DNA of 49,719 nt from Bacteroidales bacterium UBA1714. GTDB taxonomy: Bacteria > Bacteroidota > Bacteroidia > Bacteroidales > Paludibacteraceae. The position numbers and the translations under genes are program-made. Within the stretch, counting starts at the first letter, position 1. The number at the start of each line of letters is the position of its first letter. Below, in pieces: positions 7,259 to 15,942 of this stretch. The notes below the pieces were generated by a model. The model saw only the letters and a list, made by a program, of their open reading frames with translations, had not been told where the DNA came from and searched no databases. The stretch covers positions 1 through 49,719 of the forward strand of contig DCIY01000025.1 of the NCBI GenBank assembly GCA_002317295.1, written 5' to 3'.

Positions 7259-8632
7259 TTGTCCCAAGGAGTTGAGCAAATAGGAAGACGAGACATCGTT
7301 TGGAGTTACCTGGCCACTGCTTTTATGGTAGGAGCCGGGGTATTGCTATTCCCTTTTATCCTGAACAAAATGTCCAGCGAGACGGTGGGAATATGGAATA
7401 TTTTCCAAACGATTACGATGCTCGTGATGTTGTTGGACTTTGGTTTTCGACCCAGTTTTGCCCGCAATGTATCGTATATACTGAGCGGTGCCAAGCATTT
7501 GCAGGTGGAAGGGGTGGAAGCGGTGTCGTCTGAGGATGCGGCCATTGATTATTCGTTATTAAAAGGCACACTGGTGGCCATGCAGCGGTTTTATCGATGG
7601 ATGGCATTGGCGGTTTTTGTCATTTTGGCGACCGCAGGAACGGCCTATATGGTTTACCTGATGGGCAAGTATTCGGGTGACCATACGGATGCGCTGGTAG
7701 CCTGGGTGCTGTTGATTGCCATCAACTGCTATAACCTGTATACCTTATATTACGATGCCCTGTTGTTGGGCAAAGGGTATGTCAAGCGCAGTCAGCAGAT
7801 CACGATGTTGGGGCAGACGGTATATTTGGCAGTAGCCATAGGACTTATCTATGCGGGATTGGGTTTGACCGCCATTGTCTCGGCTCAGTTGCTGAGCACG
7901 GTGATTCGTCGCGTGTTGATGTACAAAGTGTTTTACACGGCGGATATGCGCGCCTCACTGCGCGAAGCGCAACAGCAAGACTCAATGGTTATTCTTCGCA
8001 CTATTTCTCCCAATGCCATTAAAGTAGGGCTGACATCTTTAGGCGGATTTTGCGTCAACAAGTCAGCCATCTTATTGGGTTCAGCCTTTTTGAGTCTGGA
8101 GCAGATAGCGTGTTATGGGATTACGGTTCAGGTGATGGACATACTGGCTCGGTGCGGGTGTGTGATGTATCAGAGTTATTCGCCCAAGTTGGCGGCACTG
8201 CGTACGGAGCGGAACATACCGGAATTGAGAAAATACTACACATACAGCGTATTGAGTCTGATTGGAATTTACATCGCAGGAGGTCTATGCTGGATGACAT
8301 TAGGCGATTGGGCACTGCAGATTATCCACAGTCAGACGGGTTTTGTTCCGTTGGCGATGTTGGGTGTGATGCTGGTTATCAGTTTTTTGGAGCAGAATCA
8401 CTATGTGGCTGCAGGATTTATCATGGCGGACAACAAGATTCCGTTTTTTATTCCTTCCCTGGTCAGCGGGGCCGCGACGATTGCCCTACTCTATTTATTC
8501 CTGGGTATGATGCATTGGGGTGTTTGGGGAATGATTTTGGCACCGGGTTTGGCGCAACTGGCCTATCAGAATTGGAAATGGCCCCGTGTGGTGATTCGAG
8601 AACTATGCAGTAAGGAGGCTTATGGCAGGTAA
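7259..8632 (+). CDS. wzx: Wzx-type polysaccharide flippase (MATE/MOP superfamily)
   Basis: 457 residues with about twelve to fourteen hydrophobic segments over its whole length, the pattern of polysaccharide-biosynthesis transporters (PF01943-like). The best start is a TTG at 7259, 8 nt after the preceding stop; no ATG precedes the first membrane segment, which begins near residue 14 (VWSYLATAFMVGAGVLLFPF). These proteins move undecaprenyl-diphosphate-linked oligosaccharide repeat units across the inner membrane. A Wzy-like polymerase two genes downstream supports a Wzx/Wzy mechanism. Sequence in this family is fast evolving, so substrate is unknown. Confidence 0.82.
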   Translation: MSQGVEQIGRRDIVWSYLATAFMVGAGVLLFPFILNKMSSETVGIWNIFQTITMLVMLLDFGFRPSFARNVSYILSGAKHLQVEGVEAVSSEDAAIDYSLLKGTLVAMQRFYRWMALAVFVILATAGTAYMVYLMGKYSGDHTDALVAWVLLIAINCYNLYTLYYDALLLGKGYVKRSQQITMLGQTVYLAVAIGLIYAGLGLTAIVSAQLLSTVIRRVLMYKVFYTADMRASLREAQQQDSMVILRTISPNAIKVGLTSLGGFCVNKSAILLGSAFLSLEQIACYGITVQVMDILARCGCVMYQSYSPKLAALRTERNIPELRKYYTYSVLSLIGIYIAGGLCWMTLGDWALQIIHSQTGFVPLAMLGVMLVISFLEQNHYVAAGFIMADNKIPFFIPSLVSGAATIALLYLFLGMMHWGVWGMILAPGLAQLAYQNWKWPRVVIRELCSKEAYGR

Positions 8633-9596
8633 CACCTATCATTATATCATTTTTGGTTCGAAGGGTTATTATCAAACCGCCTGGTCGGATGTGATGCACC
8701 GTCCCGGTGTGCAGTACATTGATTCCATGATTGCCTCCTGTCATGGGTTATGGCAGCAGTTGCTGACTCGTTGGTGTTTCAGTTTACGATGGGGCAAATA
8801 TTGTCCAAAGGGATTGTGCCGGTATGTCTACCAATATTGTATGCCGAAGCCGGAGGGCTGTCAGCAGAACTTATGTTTTCTGTTTTTTGAATGCTGGTAT
8901 GCCGTTTACACCACGCGTTATATGGATTATCTGAAAACGACCTACCCGCAGGCGCGTTTTGTGTGGTATTTGCAGGATATTGTGCGCAGTAATCCATTGT
9001 TTGATATTGAAAAACTGAAACCTTTGTTTGATGTGGTGTGCAGTTATGATCCCAAGGATTGTGAGCAATACGGGTTATACTATCTGCCCACTCCCTACTC
9101 CAAGCAGGCAGATTTGAGTGTTCCATTGCAGTGTGATGTAGATGTATTCTTTTGCGGGCATGCCAAAAACCGTTTGACGGTTATTCGTCAGATTTGTGAA
9201 TCGGCCATGCAGGCGGGGTTAAAATGTGCCTTTTACATTACCGGGGTGGCAGAACAAGATCAGATCCCGATGGAAGGCATCGTGTATAATCATCCCTTAT
9301 CCTATACACAGTGTTTACACATGATGGTTCAAGCCCGTTGTATTGTAGAAGTGATGCAGCAACATGCATTGGGATACACGCCCCGATTGTGGGAAGCCAT
9401 CATGTATGATAAGCATTTGGTGACCAATAATACCTATGTTTTCACCTCCGAATATGCTCACGATGCCATTCATGAGTGGAAGGAAGACATGGATTGGTCC
9501 TGGATGAAGGAAAAGGCCGTTTATCCCCAGGCGTGGAAGGAGGCGTTATCTCCTCTTCGAGTATTAACCCAATTGGATTCCCTGTTAGACGCATGA
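8622..9596 (+). CDS. Putative glycosyltransferase of the polysaccharide locus
   Basis: 324 residues. The ATG at 8622 is preceded by an unusually good AAGGAGG (8612-8618) for this phylum and overlaps the flippase gene by 11 nt. No textbook motif is complete. The C-terminal half (ARCIVEVMQQHALGYTPRLWEA at about 228-249, then DKHLVTNN) resembles the donor-binding half of GT-B enzymes in the CgeB/Glyco_trans_1 group. The segment RFVWYLQDIVRSNPLFD (about 106-122) fits the N-terminal domain of such enzymes. A role in adding one sugar of the repeat unit is inferred from context. Confidence 0.6.
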   Translation: MAGNTYHYIIFGSKGYYQTAWSDVMHRPGVQYIDSMIASCHGLWQQLLTRWCFSLRWGKYCPKGLCRYVYQYCMPKPEGCQQNLCFLFFECWYAVYTTRYMDYLKTTYPQARFVWYLQDIVRSNPLFDIEKLKPLFDVVCSYDPKDCEQYGLYYLPTPYSKQADLSVPLQCDVDVFFCGHAKNRLTVIRQICESAMQAGLKCAFYITGVAEQDQIPMEGIVYNHPLSYTQCLHMMVQARCIVEVMQQHALGYTPRLWEAIMYDKHLVTNNTYVFTSEYAHDAIHEWKEDMDWSWMKEKAVYPQAWKEALSPLRVLTQLDSLLDA

Positions 9597-10858
9597 TATT
9601 TGTACCGGCGACATATTTCAGTTTATTGGGATTGTACTCCTATCGCAAGCAGGGTTTCTCTATTGCCACATTCATGGTGCTGATGTATGCTTTTACGGCC
9701 ATTATCAACATTCCTTTGTATTATTTTCCCGATTGCATTTATACGGACGACTTGTATCGAATGCCGTTACACTGGTTACCGACTTTGGTTTACTGTCTGG
9801 TGCCCACGTTGGTCATTTATCCGTTTTATAGGTTTGACAGTTCCAAAAAACGAGAATTGACATGTCCCAATGAGCGGTTGTTTACCATATTAGCCTATAT
9901 ATTCATCGGGACCTTGCTTTTCATGCTGATTTTTTATGCTTCGGATATACTGTTTCGATTACGTTCAGGAGCGGATATAGGTGATTTGCGAGGTGACGCA
10001 TTGCTGTTGAGTCAGAGCGCTCAAGCCACATCCACCGGCGTGGTGCGGTTGCTCAGTAATATCTGTAATTCCATCAGCAGCATGTCTACCATTGCCATGG
10101 TGTTGTTTTACTACAGCATTTGTTTTTTGAAGCGTTCCAAGGCGTTTAATATCCTATTGCTCATCAGTTCATTGAGTGGCATTATTATTGGCATTCACAG
10201 TATTGACCGTTCCATTACCTTCTATTGGTTACTCAAATTTATACTCATATATCTATTCTTCCTGCCGTATATTAATGCCAAAATCAAGAAGAAGATTTTT
10301 GTCTTCCTTTTGATATTCTTCTCGTTGGGTCTCGTGTACATTGTGATGGTCACTGTGTCCCGATTTGGGGAAAACACCGATCAGTCGCTGTTGTATTATT
10401 TTGGGCAAAACTACCTGTATTTCTGCTGGCTATGGGATCGTTATATCCCCGTAACCCACAATTATGGAATGCTCTGCCCTATTCTTTCCCACTTCTTTAT
10501 TGATTGGGGTTGTCCGGTAGATGCCGTTCCTTTTGGTGTGTATGTTCAGGATATCACCGGGGATTTTGTTAATGTATTCTATACCTTTATGGGAACGATT
10601 ATGTTATACCTGGGTAAGGAATGGATTTTGCCTCTGAGTATATTGTTTTTTGTGTTGGCGTCTTATTTTGTCAACACCAAGGATCGTTTATCCATATTCG
10701 ATCTTATCATTTGCTGTTTGTGGGCGTTTATTCCCTTATGCAGCATTTTTGTGTATATGATTTCCGAATATGTCTATGCGTTGGGGTTCATGTTTATTTT
10801 TCTGTATTGCCTATTGGCCAAACATATCTCCAGGCATGAAACCCATTCAGTTGTATGA
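9593..10858 (+). CDS. wzy: Wzy-like O-antigen/capsule polymerase
   Basis: 421 residues from the ATG at 9593, which overlaps the preceding stop (ATGA). It is almost entirely hydrophobic with about eleven membrane segments and a large extracytoplasmic loop near residues 270-330. That is the topology of Wzy polymerases, which join lipid-linked repeat units at the periplasmic face. Wzy proteins share little sequence, so the call rests on topology and on its place between glycosyltransferases in a locus with a Wzx flippase. Alternative: another multi-spanning O-unit-processing enzyme. Confidence 0.68.
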   Translation: MIFVPATYFSLLGLYSYRKQGFSIATFMVLMYAFTAIINIPLYYFPDCIYTDDLYRMPLHWLPTLVYCLVPTLVIYPFYRFDSSKKRELTCPNERLFTILAYIFIGTLLFMLIFYASDILFRLRSGADIGDLRGDALLLSQSAQATSTGVVRLLSNICNSISSMSTIAMVLFYYSICFLKRSKAFNILLLISSLSGIIIGIHSIDRSITFYWLLKFILIYLFFLPYINAKIKKKIFVFLLIFFSLGLVYIVMVTVSRFGENTDQSLLYYFGQNYLYFCWLWDRYIPVTHNYGMLCPILSHFFIDWGCPVDAVPFGVYVQDITGDFVNVFYTFMGTIMLYLGKEWILPLSILFFVLASYFVNTKDRLSIFDLIICCLWAFIPLCSIFVYMISEYVYALGFMFIFLYCLLAKHISRHETHSVV

Positions 10859-11997
10859 AGATTCGAGTATTACATATTGCGCCCGGTTTGGATTATGGAG
10901 GCATTGCTTCTGTGATATTGAACTATGCCACGCGGTTGGATTCGGCGCGTTATGAGGTAGATGTGTTGGGTATACTGAGCAAAGAGGCGCCACGTAAGGC
11001 GGAGTTGGAGCAACATGGGGGGCACTATTACTATACAGGCACCTTCTCCAACAGCCATTTGGTGCGCCATATCTGGCATTGGACAAAGTTGATGCGTCAA
11101 GGGCATTATGATATCGTTCATGCGCATTGCAATATGGTGAGTGCCTGGATATTATTGGCCGCTCGATTGGCCGGTTGTCCCATACGCATTGCTCATTCTC
11201 ATACAACGGGTATCATGCGCAGTAATTGGATACAAAAAGTGTATGTATGGTTGCGCAGGGTATTGTTACGGAGAGTAGCCACACTATGCTGCGCCTGTGG
11301 TCAGGAGGCGGGTGAAGCCATGTATGGCCAAAGCATTCCATTTAGAGTGATTCCCAACGGGATTGATTTTGATTCGGTGCAATCGACTCAGGAAGAACGA
11401 TTGCAATTAAAACAGGAATTGCAGATTGATTCGCAAGCCCATGTGTATAGTCTGGTGGCCCGCATTTGTGAAGTAAAGAATCATCCTTTTGCCGTGGATG
11501 TGTTTTATCATATTCATTTAGCCGACCCTACTGCCGTTTTGGTATTGGGAGGGCCAGGGTCGGAATATGATCCTACGGAGCAACACAGTATGGTGCCTCA
11601 GTTCGTGGCTGAGAAGATCGCGCAGTACCAGTTACAGGACAGCATTCGTATGGTAGGAGCTCAATCGGATATGGCAGCGGTGTATGGCATCACGGATTGC
11701 TGGTTATTTCCATCCCTGTACGAAGGATTTCCCACATCTTTGATTGAACTGCAAGCAGCCGGAACGCCCGTTTTAGCCTCGGATACCATCACCCCTTCGT
11801 CCGATATGGGTTTGGGACTGGTTCGGTATATGAGTCTGAATCAATCACCTCAAGAGTGGGCAGAACAGGCCATGCTGATGGCCACGAAGACAGTCATACC
11901 CCAACCTTTGTTGCGTAAAGAAGCCCTTGTGGCACATCATTTAGAGATACAAAACAATGCACAAGAAGTTGATCAGTTATATTGTTCCATGCTATAA
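10855..11997 (+). CDS. Glycosyltransferase family 4 protein (EpsF-like)
   Basis: 380 residues, overlapping the polymerase gene by four bases (ATGA). The N-terminus RVLHIAPGLDYGGIASVILN is the acceptor-domain opening typical of GT4 enzymes. HAHCNMVSAW and IRIAHSHTTGI follow. The C-terminal donor domain holds RVIPNGIDFDSV (about 164-175), ARICEVKNHPFAVDVF and LFPSLYEGFPTSLIELQAAG, the last being the nucleotide-sugar-binding EGFP...E region. It is a retaining cytoplasmic transferase using a nucleotide-diphosphate sugar. Sugar and linkage are unknown. The C-terminal 13 codons overlap the next gene. Confidence 0.87.
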   Translation: MKIRVLHIAPGLDYGGIASVILNYATRLDSARYEVDVLGILSKEAPRKAELEQHGGHYYYTGTFSNSHLVRHIWHWTKLMRQGHYDIVHAHCNMVSAWILLAARLAGCPIRIAHSHTTGIMRSNWIQKVYVWLRRVLLRRVATLCCACGQEAGEAMYGQSIPFRVIPNGIDFDSVQSTQEERLQLKQELQIDSQAHVYSLVARICEVKNHPFAVDVFYHIHLADPTAVLVLGGPGSEYDPTEQHSMVPQFVAEKIAQYQLQDSIRMVGAQSDMAAVYGITDCWLFPSLYEGFPTSLIELQAAGTPVLASDTITPSSDMGLGLVRYMSLNQSPQEWAEQAMLMATKTVIPQPLLRKEALVAHHLEIQNNAQEVDQLYCSML

Positions 11998-12946
11998 TGT
12001 TGAGCGTTTTTTACGCCAATGTATCGATAGCATCTTATCGCAGACCTACTCATACTTTGAGATCATTCTCGTTGACGATGGTTCCAAAGATGGGACACCT
12101 GCGTTATGTGATCAACTTGCTGAGGAAGATTCTCGTATTGTAGTGATTCATCAAACCAACCAGGGATCGAGTGCAGCCAGAAACAATGGATTGCTTAAAG
12201 CTACCGGGGAGTATATTATCTTTTTGGACAGTGATGATTTCTGGTGTGATGTAAATGCCCTGCAAAAACTTGTGGATAACATTGAGGAACCCGTGGACGT
12301 ATTATGTTTCAATTGTTCACATTATTTCCCGGATTCCGACACATTGAAGTCTTGGCCCTCATTTGATAGTGCATTGTCTTGTTCACACTCCTTGCAAGAG
12401 GCCTTTCCCATATTGGTATCTCAAGGTATAACGCCTGTTTCACCCTGTCTGAAGGTGATTCGTCGGGAATGGCTGACGGATCATCAGTTGGTATTTCAAA
12501 CGGGAATTTTGGCGGAAGATATTCCCTGGTTTATTCAAATGGTGGCATTCAATCCCCGGGTGCGCTTTATCAATGAATATGTCTACGCCTATCGTCAAAA
12601 CACCATGACATCGGTTACGAGAAACAATATCACACGCAATTACGAGAACCTGTTGGGAGTCGTACAAACCCAACTGGCATTCCTGTCTCATGGTCACTTC
12701 TCATTACAAGCCCACGATGCGGTGATGTCCTTTTTAGCCTATGAGTTGTGTATCCTGTTGGCGTTTGTAAGGGACACGAAAGCCCCTCACCATACGGTTC
12801 AGGAGTTGCGAGACATGGTTGGATTGCTGACCTACACACAACATCCCAAGGTGCGTCTGGCCGCCAAGATCTGTCGAGTATTGGGTTTGGAAATAACCTC
12901 TGTCTTCCTAAATCGGTATTATCACCTCAAATTACGTCAGAAATAA
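11957..12946 (+). CDS. Glycosyltransferase family 2 protein
   Basis: 329 residues. The N-terminal GT-A domain is clear: SYIVPCYNVERFLRQCIDSI (7-26), IILVDDGSKDGT (about 36-47) and the metal-binding FLDSDDF (about 90-96). It is an inverting enzyme that adds a sugar to the lipid-linked repeat unit. The start ATG lies 41 nt inside the preceding gene, an unusually long overlap in this operon; no later start keeps the first beta strand. The C-terminal third is helical with a hydrophobic patch around 255-275. Linkage specificity is unknown. Confidence 0.88.
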   Translation: MHKKLISYIVPCYNVERFLRQCIDSILSQTYSYFEIILVDDGSKDGTPALCDQLAEEDSRIVVIHQTNQGSSAARNNGLLKATGEYIIFLDSDDFWCDVNALQKLVDNIEEPVDVLCFNCSHYFPDSDTLKSWPSFDSALSCSHSLQEAFPILVSQGITPVSPCLKVIRREWLTDHQLVFQTGILAEDIPWFIQMVAFNPRVRFINEYVYAYRQNTMTSVTRNNITRNYENLLGVVQTQLAFLSHGHFSLQAHDAVMSFLAYELCILLAFVRDTKAPHHTVQELRDMVGLLTYTQHPKVRLAAKICRVLGLEITSVFLNRYYHLKLRQK

Positions 12947-14064
12947 TGAACATACTGCATGTTGTCAATATTTATTTTGTCCTGCCCTATTTTATAGGTA
13001 ATCAGTTTGATTATTTCCACGACAAGGGGTATCACATGCATGTGGTTTGTTCTCCGAGTGAATGGTTGCCCGCTTTTGCCGAGCAGCATCATTTCCAATA
13101 TTTGGAAACACCTGTTGAACGCTCTATTTGCGTGTGGAAAGACCTTCAATCCCTTTGTCGCATCTGCCGATACATTCGCCAGCAGCATATGGATGTGGTG
13201 GTAGGACACACTCCCAAAGGGGCGTTGTTGGCCATGTTAGCTGCCCGAATATGTGGTGTTCCCAAGCGTATTTTCTTTCGCCACGGATTGGTCTATGAGA
13301 CCAGTCACGGATGGAAGCGTCGGATATTGATTTGGGTGGATCGTTTGACATCCCTGTGTGCCACGCAAATCATATGTGTCAGTCCTTCACTGCTGCAACA
13401 AAGCATTGCCGACAGGCTGGCACCCAAAGACAAACAGAGTTTGTTGTGTCAGGGCACCTGCAACGGTGTGGATACGGTGGAGCAATTTAATCCTGCGCTC
13501 ATGGATTTGCAGCGTCTGAGTGCATTGCGTGAGCAACTGGGCATACAGCCGTCTGATTTTGTGGTAGGTTATAGCGGACGCATTGTTCAGGATAAAGGAA
13601 TCAAAGAATTGGTTCAGGCATTTGATTTGCTGACCGTTCCCAACAAGAAACTGTTGTTGGTCGGCATGTTTGAACAGCGGGACGCCCTGCCAGAGTCGCT
13701 TCAGCAACGGATATTATTGGATCCCAATATCATTTATACGGGATATATCCGCTGGGATATGGCGTATTATTATGCCCTCATGAATGTGTATGTTTTGGCG
13801 TCGTATAGAGAAGGATTCCCCACAGGTGTATTGGAGGCTCAATCGATGGAGATACCTGTTGTTACGACGCAGGCCACTGGTTGTAAAGATTCGATTATTG
13901 ACGGTCAAACGGGGTTATTTACCACGCACGACCCAAAGCAAATGGCCCAACAAATCATGGCTGTCAGTCACAATCCGTTATTGGGCAAACAGGGACGGCA
14001 ATGGGTGATGGCTCATTTTGACAGTCACAAGATTTGGGAGAGTATCGAAAAATTGTATGTTTGA
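12946..14064 (+). CDS. Glycosyltransferase family 4 protein (PglA/CapM-like)
   Basis: 372 residues from the ATG at 12946, which overlaps the preceding stop (TAATG); an in-frame extension back to 12748 is only a shadow of the upstream gene. The N-terminus is ILHVVNIYFVLPYF; GHTPKGALLAMLAARICGV (about 85-103) and FRHGLVYE follow. The C-terminal domain shows VVGYSGRIVQDKGIKELV and the donor-binding VLASYREGFPTGVLEAQS. Similar enzymes such as PglA and CapM add the second sugar onto a lipid-linked 6-deoxy-HexNAc. That fits its position directly before the SDR, initiating transferase and dehydratase genes, but the acceptor is an inference. Confidence 0.86.
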   Translation: MNILHVVNIYFVLPYFIGNQFDYFHDKGYHMHVVCSPSEWLPAFAEQHHFQYLETPVERSICVWKDLQSLCRICRYIRQQHMDVVVGHTPKGALLAMLAARICGVPKRIFFRHGLVYETSHGWKRRILIWVDRLTSLCATQIICVSPSLLQQSIADRLAPKDKQSLLCQGTCNGVDTVEQFNPALMDLQRLSALREQLGIQPSDFVVGYSGRIVQDKGIKELVQAFDLLTVPNKKLLLVGMFEQRDALPESLQQRILLDPNIIYTGYIRWDMAYYYALMNVYVLASYREGFPTGVLEAQSMEIPVVTTQATGCKDSIIDGQTGLFTTHDPKQMAQQIMAVSHNPLLGKQGRQWVMAHFDSHKIWESIEKLYV

Positions 14065-14070
14065 TCAGGT

Positions 14071-14928
14071 ATGAAGATATTAATTACAGGAGCTAACAGT
14101 TATGTGGGCACCCATGTGGGTGATTGGCTCATGAAGGCAGGACATCATGTGGATACGATTGATATGATGGGTGATGCATGGAAAACCGTGGATTTCAGTC
14201 CTTATGATACCCTTTTTCATGTGGCAGGCATTGCTCATGTGGATGCTAAAAAAAGCATGCGGGATTTGTACTACCGAGTCAATTGTGACCTTGCTTATGA
14301 AGTGGCTCAAAAAGCCAAAGCCGCTCATGTGGCGCAGTTTATTTTCATGAGCAGTATGATTGTGTATCAGGAAAGTCAATCTCTCAAACCCCTGATTATC
14401 CAGACACAAACTTCACCGAAGCCCAACGGTTTTTATGGAGACAGCAAACTGCAGGCGGAGAATCAACTGGCTGGTTTGGATGATGATACTTTTACAATTT
14501 GCATTTTACGACCACCCATGATTTATGGACCGGAGCAAACCAGAGGTAATTTTCCCCGATTGATGGCACTGGCGCGCAGGATACCCGTTTTCCCCAAATG
14601 GAATAATCAACGCAGTATGCTCTATATTGATAATCTGAGTGAGTTTGTACGTCAGGCGGTAGAGCGTCAGTTGCGAGGCACTTATTTTCCACAAAATGCC
14701 CAATTGGCCAACACGCTGCATTTGGTTCAATATTTTGCGCAAGCGTATCATCATCCTTTGTGGGTGACTCCCCTATTCAACCCTTTGTTGCGCTTATGCA
14801 GTCCATGGATCAAACCCATTAACAAACTGTTTGCCACGTATTATTATGATCCGTGTATGAGTGTGTATGAATTTGAGTACGCTGTAGTCTCCCTGGAAGA
14901 TTCACTCAAGCGGATGATGGAGCAATAA
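14071..14928 (+). CDS. NAD(P)-dependent sugar epimerase/reductase (extended SDR)
   Basis: 285 residues. The cofactor motif is TGANSYVG (6-13), catalytic Ser lies in FMSSMIVY (about 91-98), and the catalytic pair is YGDSK (Tyr and Lys of YxxxK, about 123-127). RPPMIYGP follows. It resembles the WbpK/WbpV/FnlB-type enzymes that reduce or epimerise UDP-4-keto-6-deoxy-HexNAc at C4. With the WbpM-like dehydratase and WbpL-like transferase next to it, the likely product is UDP-FucNAc or UDP-QuiNAc. That is inference from context; a plain 4-epimerase is possible. Confidence 0.8.
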   Translation: MKILITGANSYVGTHVGDWLMKAGHHVDTIDMMGDAWKTVDFSPYDTLFHVAGIAHVDAKKSMRDLYYRVNCDLAYEVAQKAKAAHVAQFIFMSSMIVYQESQSLKPLIIQTQTSPKPNGFYGDSKLQAENQLAGLDDDTFTICILRPPMIYGPEQTRGNFPRLMALARRIPVFPKWNNQRSMLYIDNLSEFVRQAVERQLRGTYFPQNAQLANTLHLVQYFAQAYHHPLWVTPLFNPLLRLCSPWIKPINKLFATYYYDPCMSVYEFEYAVVSLEDSLKRMMEQ

Positions 14929-14939
14929 ATCATTTGAAT

Positions 14940-15938
14940 ATGACTCAAACTGTATATTATATTATTCTGTCTGCATTATTGGTGCTGTTGGAGTTGGGAT
15001 ATTTTCAGCTCGCCAAGCGGTTTCATATTGTAGATATACCCAATGATCGTTCCTCTCACCATACGATAGTCATTCGGGGAGGAGGCATTATCTTTCCTTT
15101 GGCGATGATTGTTTACTCCCTTTGTTTTCAGTGTCATCTGCCATGGTTATTGTTGGGCGTGTGTGTGATCAGTATTATCAGTTTTTGGGATGATATTCAC
15201 TCTTTACCCAACTACATACGGTTGTGTGTTCAAGCCTTGGCCATTGGTTGTATTTGTATCCAATTGTCTTTTATGCAATCTGCCCTGTGGTGGTTGCTTC
15301 CATTGGTGTTGTTTGTTGGCATGGGTGTAGTGAATATGTTTAATTTTATGGACGGCATTAATGGTATATTGGGAGGATATAGCGCTGTGGTACTTTTATC
15401 ACTTCTGGGAATCAATCAACAAATACTTTTTACCTCCAATGAGTTGCTGATCACGCTTGTGATTGCAGATATGGTGTTTTGTTTCTTCAATTTTCGTCCC
15501 AGTGGTCATGCCCAATGTTTTTGTGGGGATGTGGGTGCGCTGTCCATTGCCTTTCTTATTTTCTATTTTCTGTTTCAATTGGTTTTAACCACCCATGATG
15601 TCACCTGGTTTGTTCTGATTGCTCTGTTTGGCATGGATACCTCACTCACGATTGTTCATCGTATTCTCTTGCATGAACATCTGGGACAAGCTCATCGCAA
15701 GCATGCGTTTCAGTTAATGGCCAATGAACTGCATCTGAGTCATATTCTGGTGAGTGGAATATACATGGCCGTTCAGGCAGTGATATCCTTGGTTTTCATA
15801 TATTGGTTGCCCAATACCCTATTGGCACATGCCGTTTATACCGTGGCCGTGGTATTGTTGCTGGCGGCAGGTTATTGGATTTTTATGAAGAAATATTATA
15901 TTTTACACCAAACCTATTTAGATCATTTAAACCACTAA
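14940..15938 (+). CDS. Undecaprenyl-phosphate sugar-1-phosphate transferase (WecA/WbpL-like, MraY superfamily)
   Basis: 332 residues from the ATG at 14940; a TTG two codons earlier is an equally possible start. About ten membrane segments. Family marks in order: DIPNDRSSHH (about 26-35) then RGGGIIF, WDDIHSLPN (Asp-rich catalytic loop, about 83-91), NFMDGINGI (about 135-143), CFCGDVGALS and the histidine segment LGQAHRKHAFQ. The enzyme loads a HexNAc-1-phosphate on undecaprenyl phosphate and so starts repeat-unit synthesis. WbpL-type members prefer UDP-FucNAc or UDP-QuiNAc, which the adjacent genes could make. Strong family call; donor is inferred. Confidence 0.87.
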   Translation: MTQTVYYIILSALLVLLELGYFQLAKRFHIVDIPNDRSSHHTIVIRGGGIIFPLAMIVYSLCFQCHLPWLLLGVCVISIISFWDDIHSLPNYIRLCVQALAIGCICIQLSFMQSALWWLLPLVLFVGMGVVNMFNFMDGINGILGGYSAVVLLSLLGINQQILFTSNELLITLVIADMVFCFFNFRPSGHAQCFCGDVGALSIAFLIFYFLFQLVLTTHDVTWFVLIALFGMDTSLTIVHRILLHEHLGQAHRKHAFQLMANELHLSHILVSGIYMAVQAVISLVFIYWLPNTLLAHAVYTVAVVLLLAAGYWIFMKKYYILHQTYLDHLNH

Positions 15939-15942
15939 ATTT

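Noticed and set aside
12748..12945. Longer N-terminus for the GT4 gene at 12946
   Set aside because: The region is already coding for the GT2 protein in another frame, and the GT4 fold begins at MNILHVVN.
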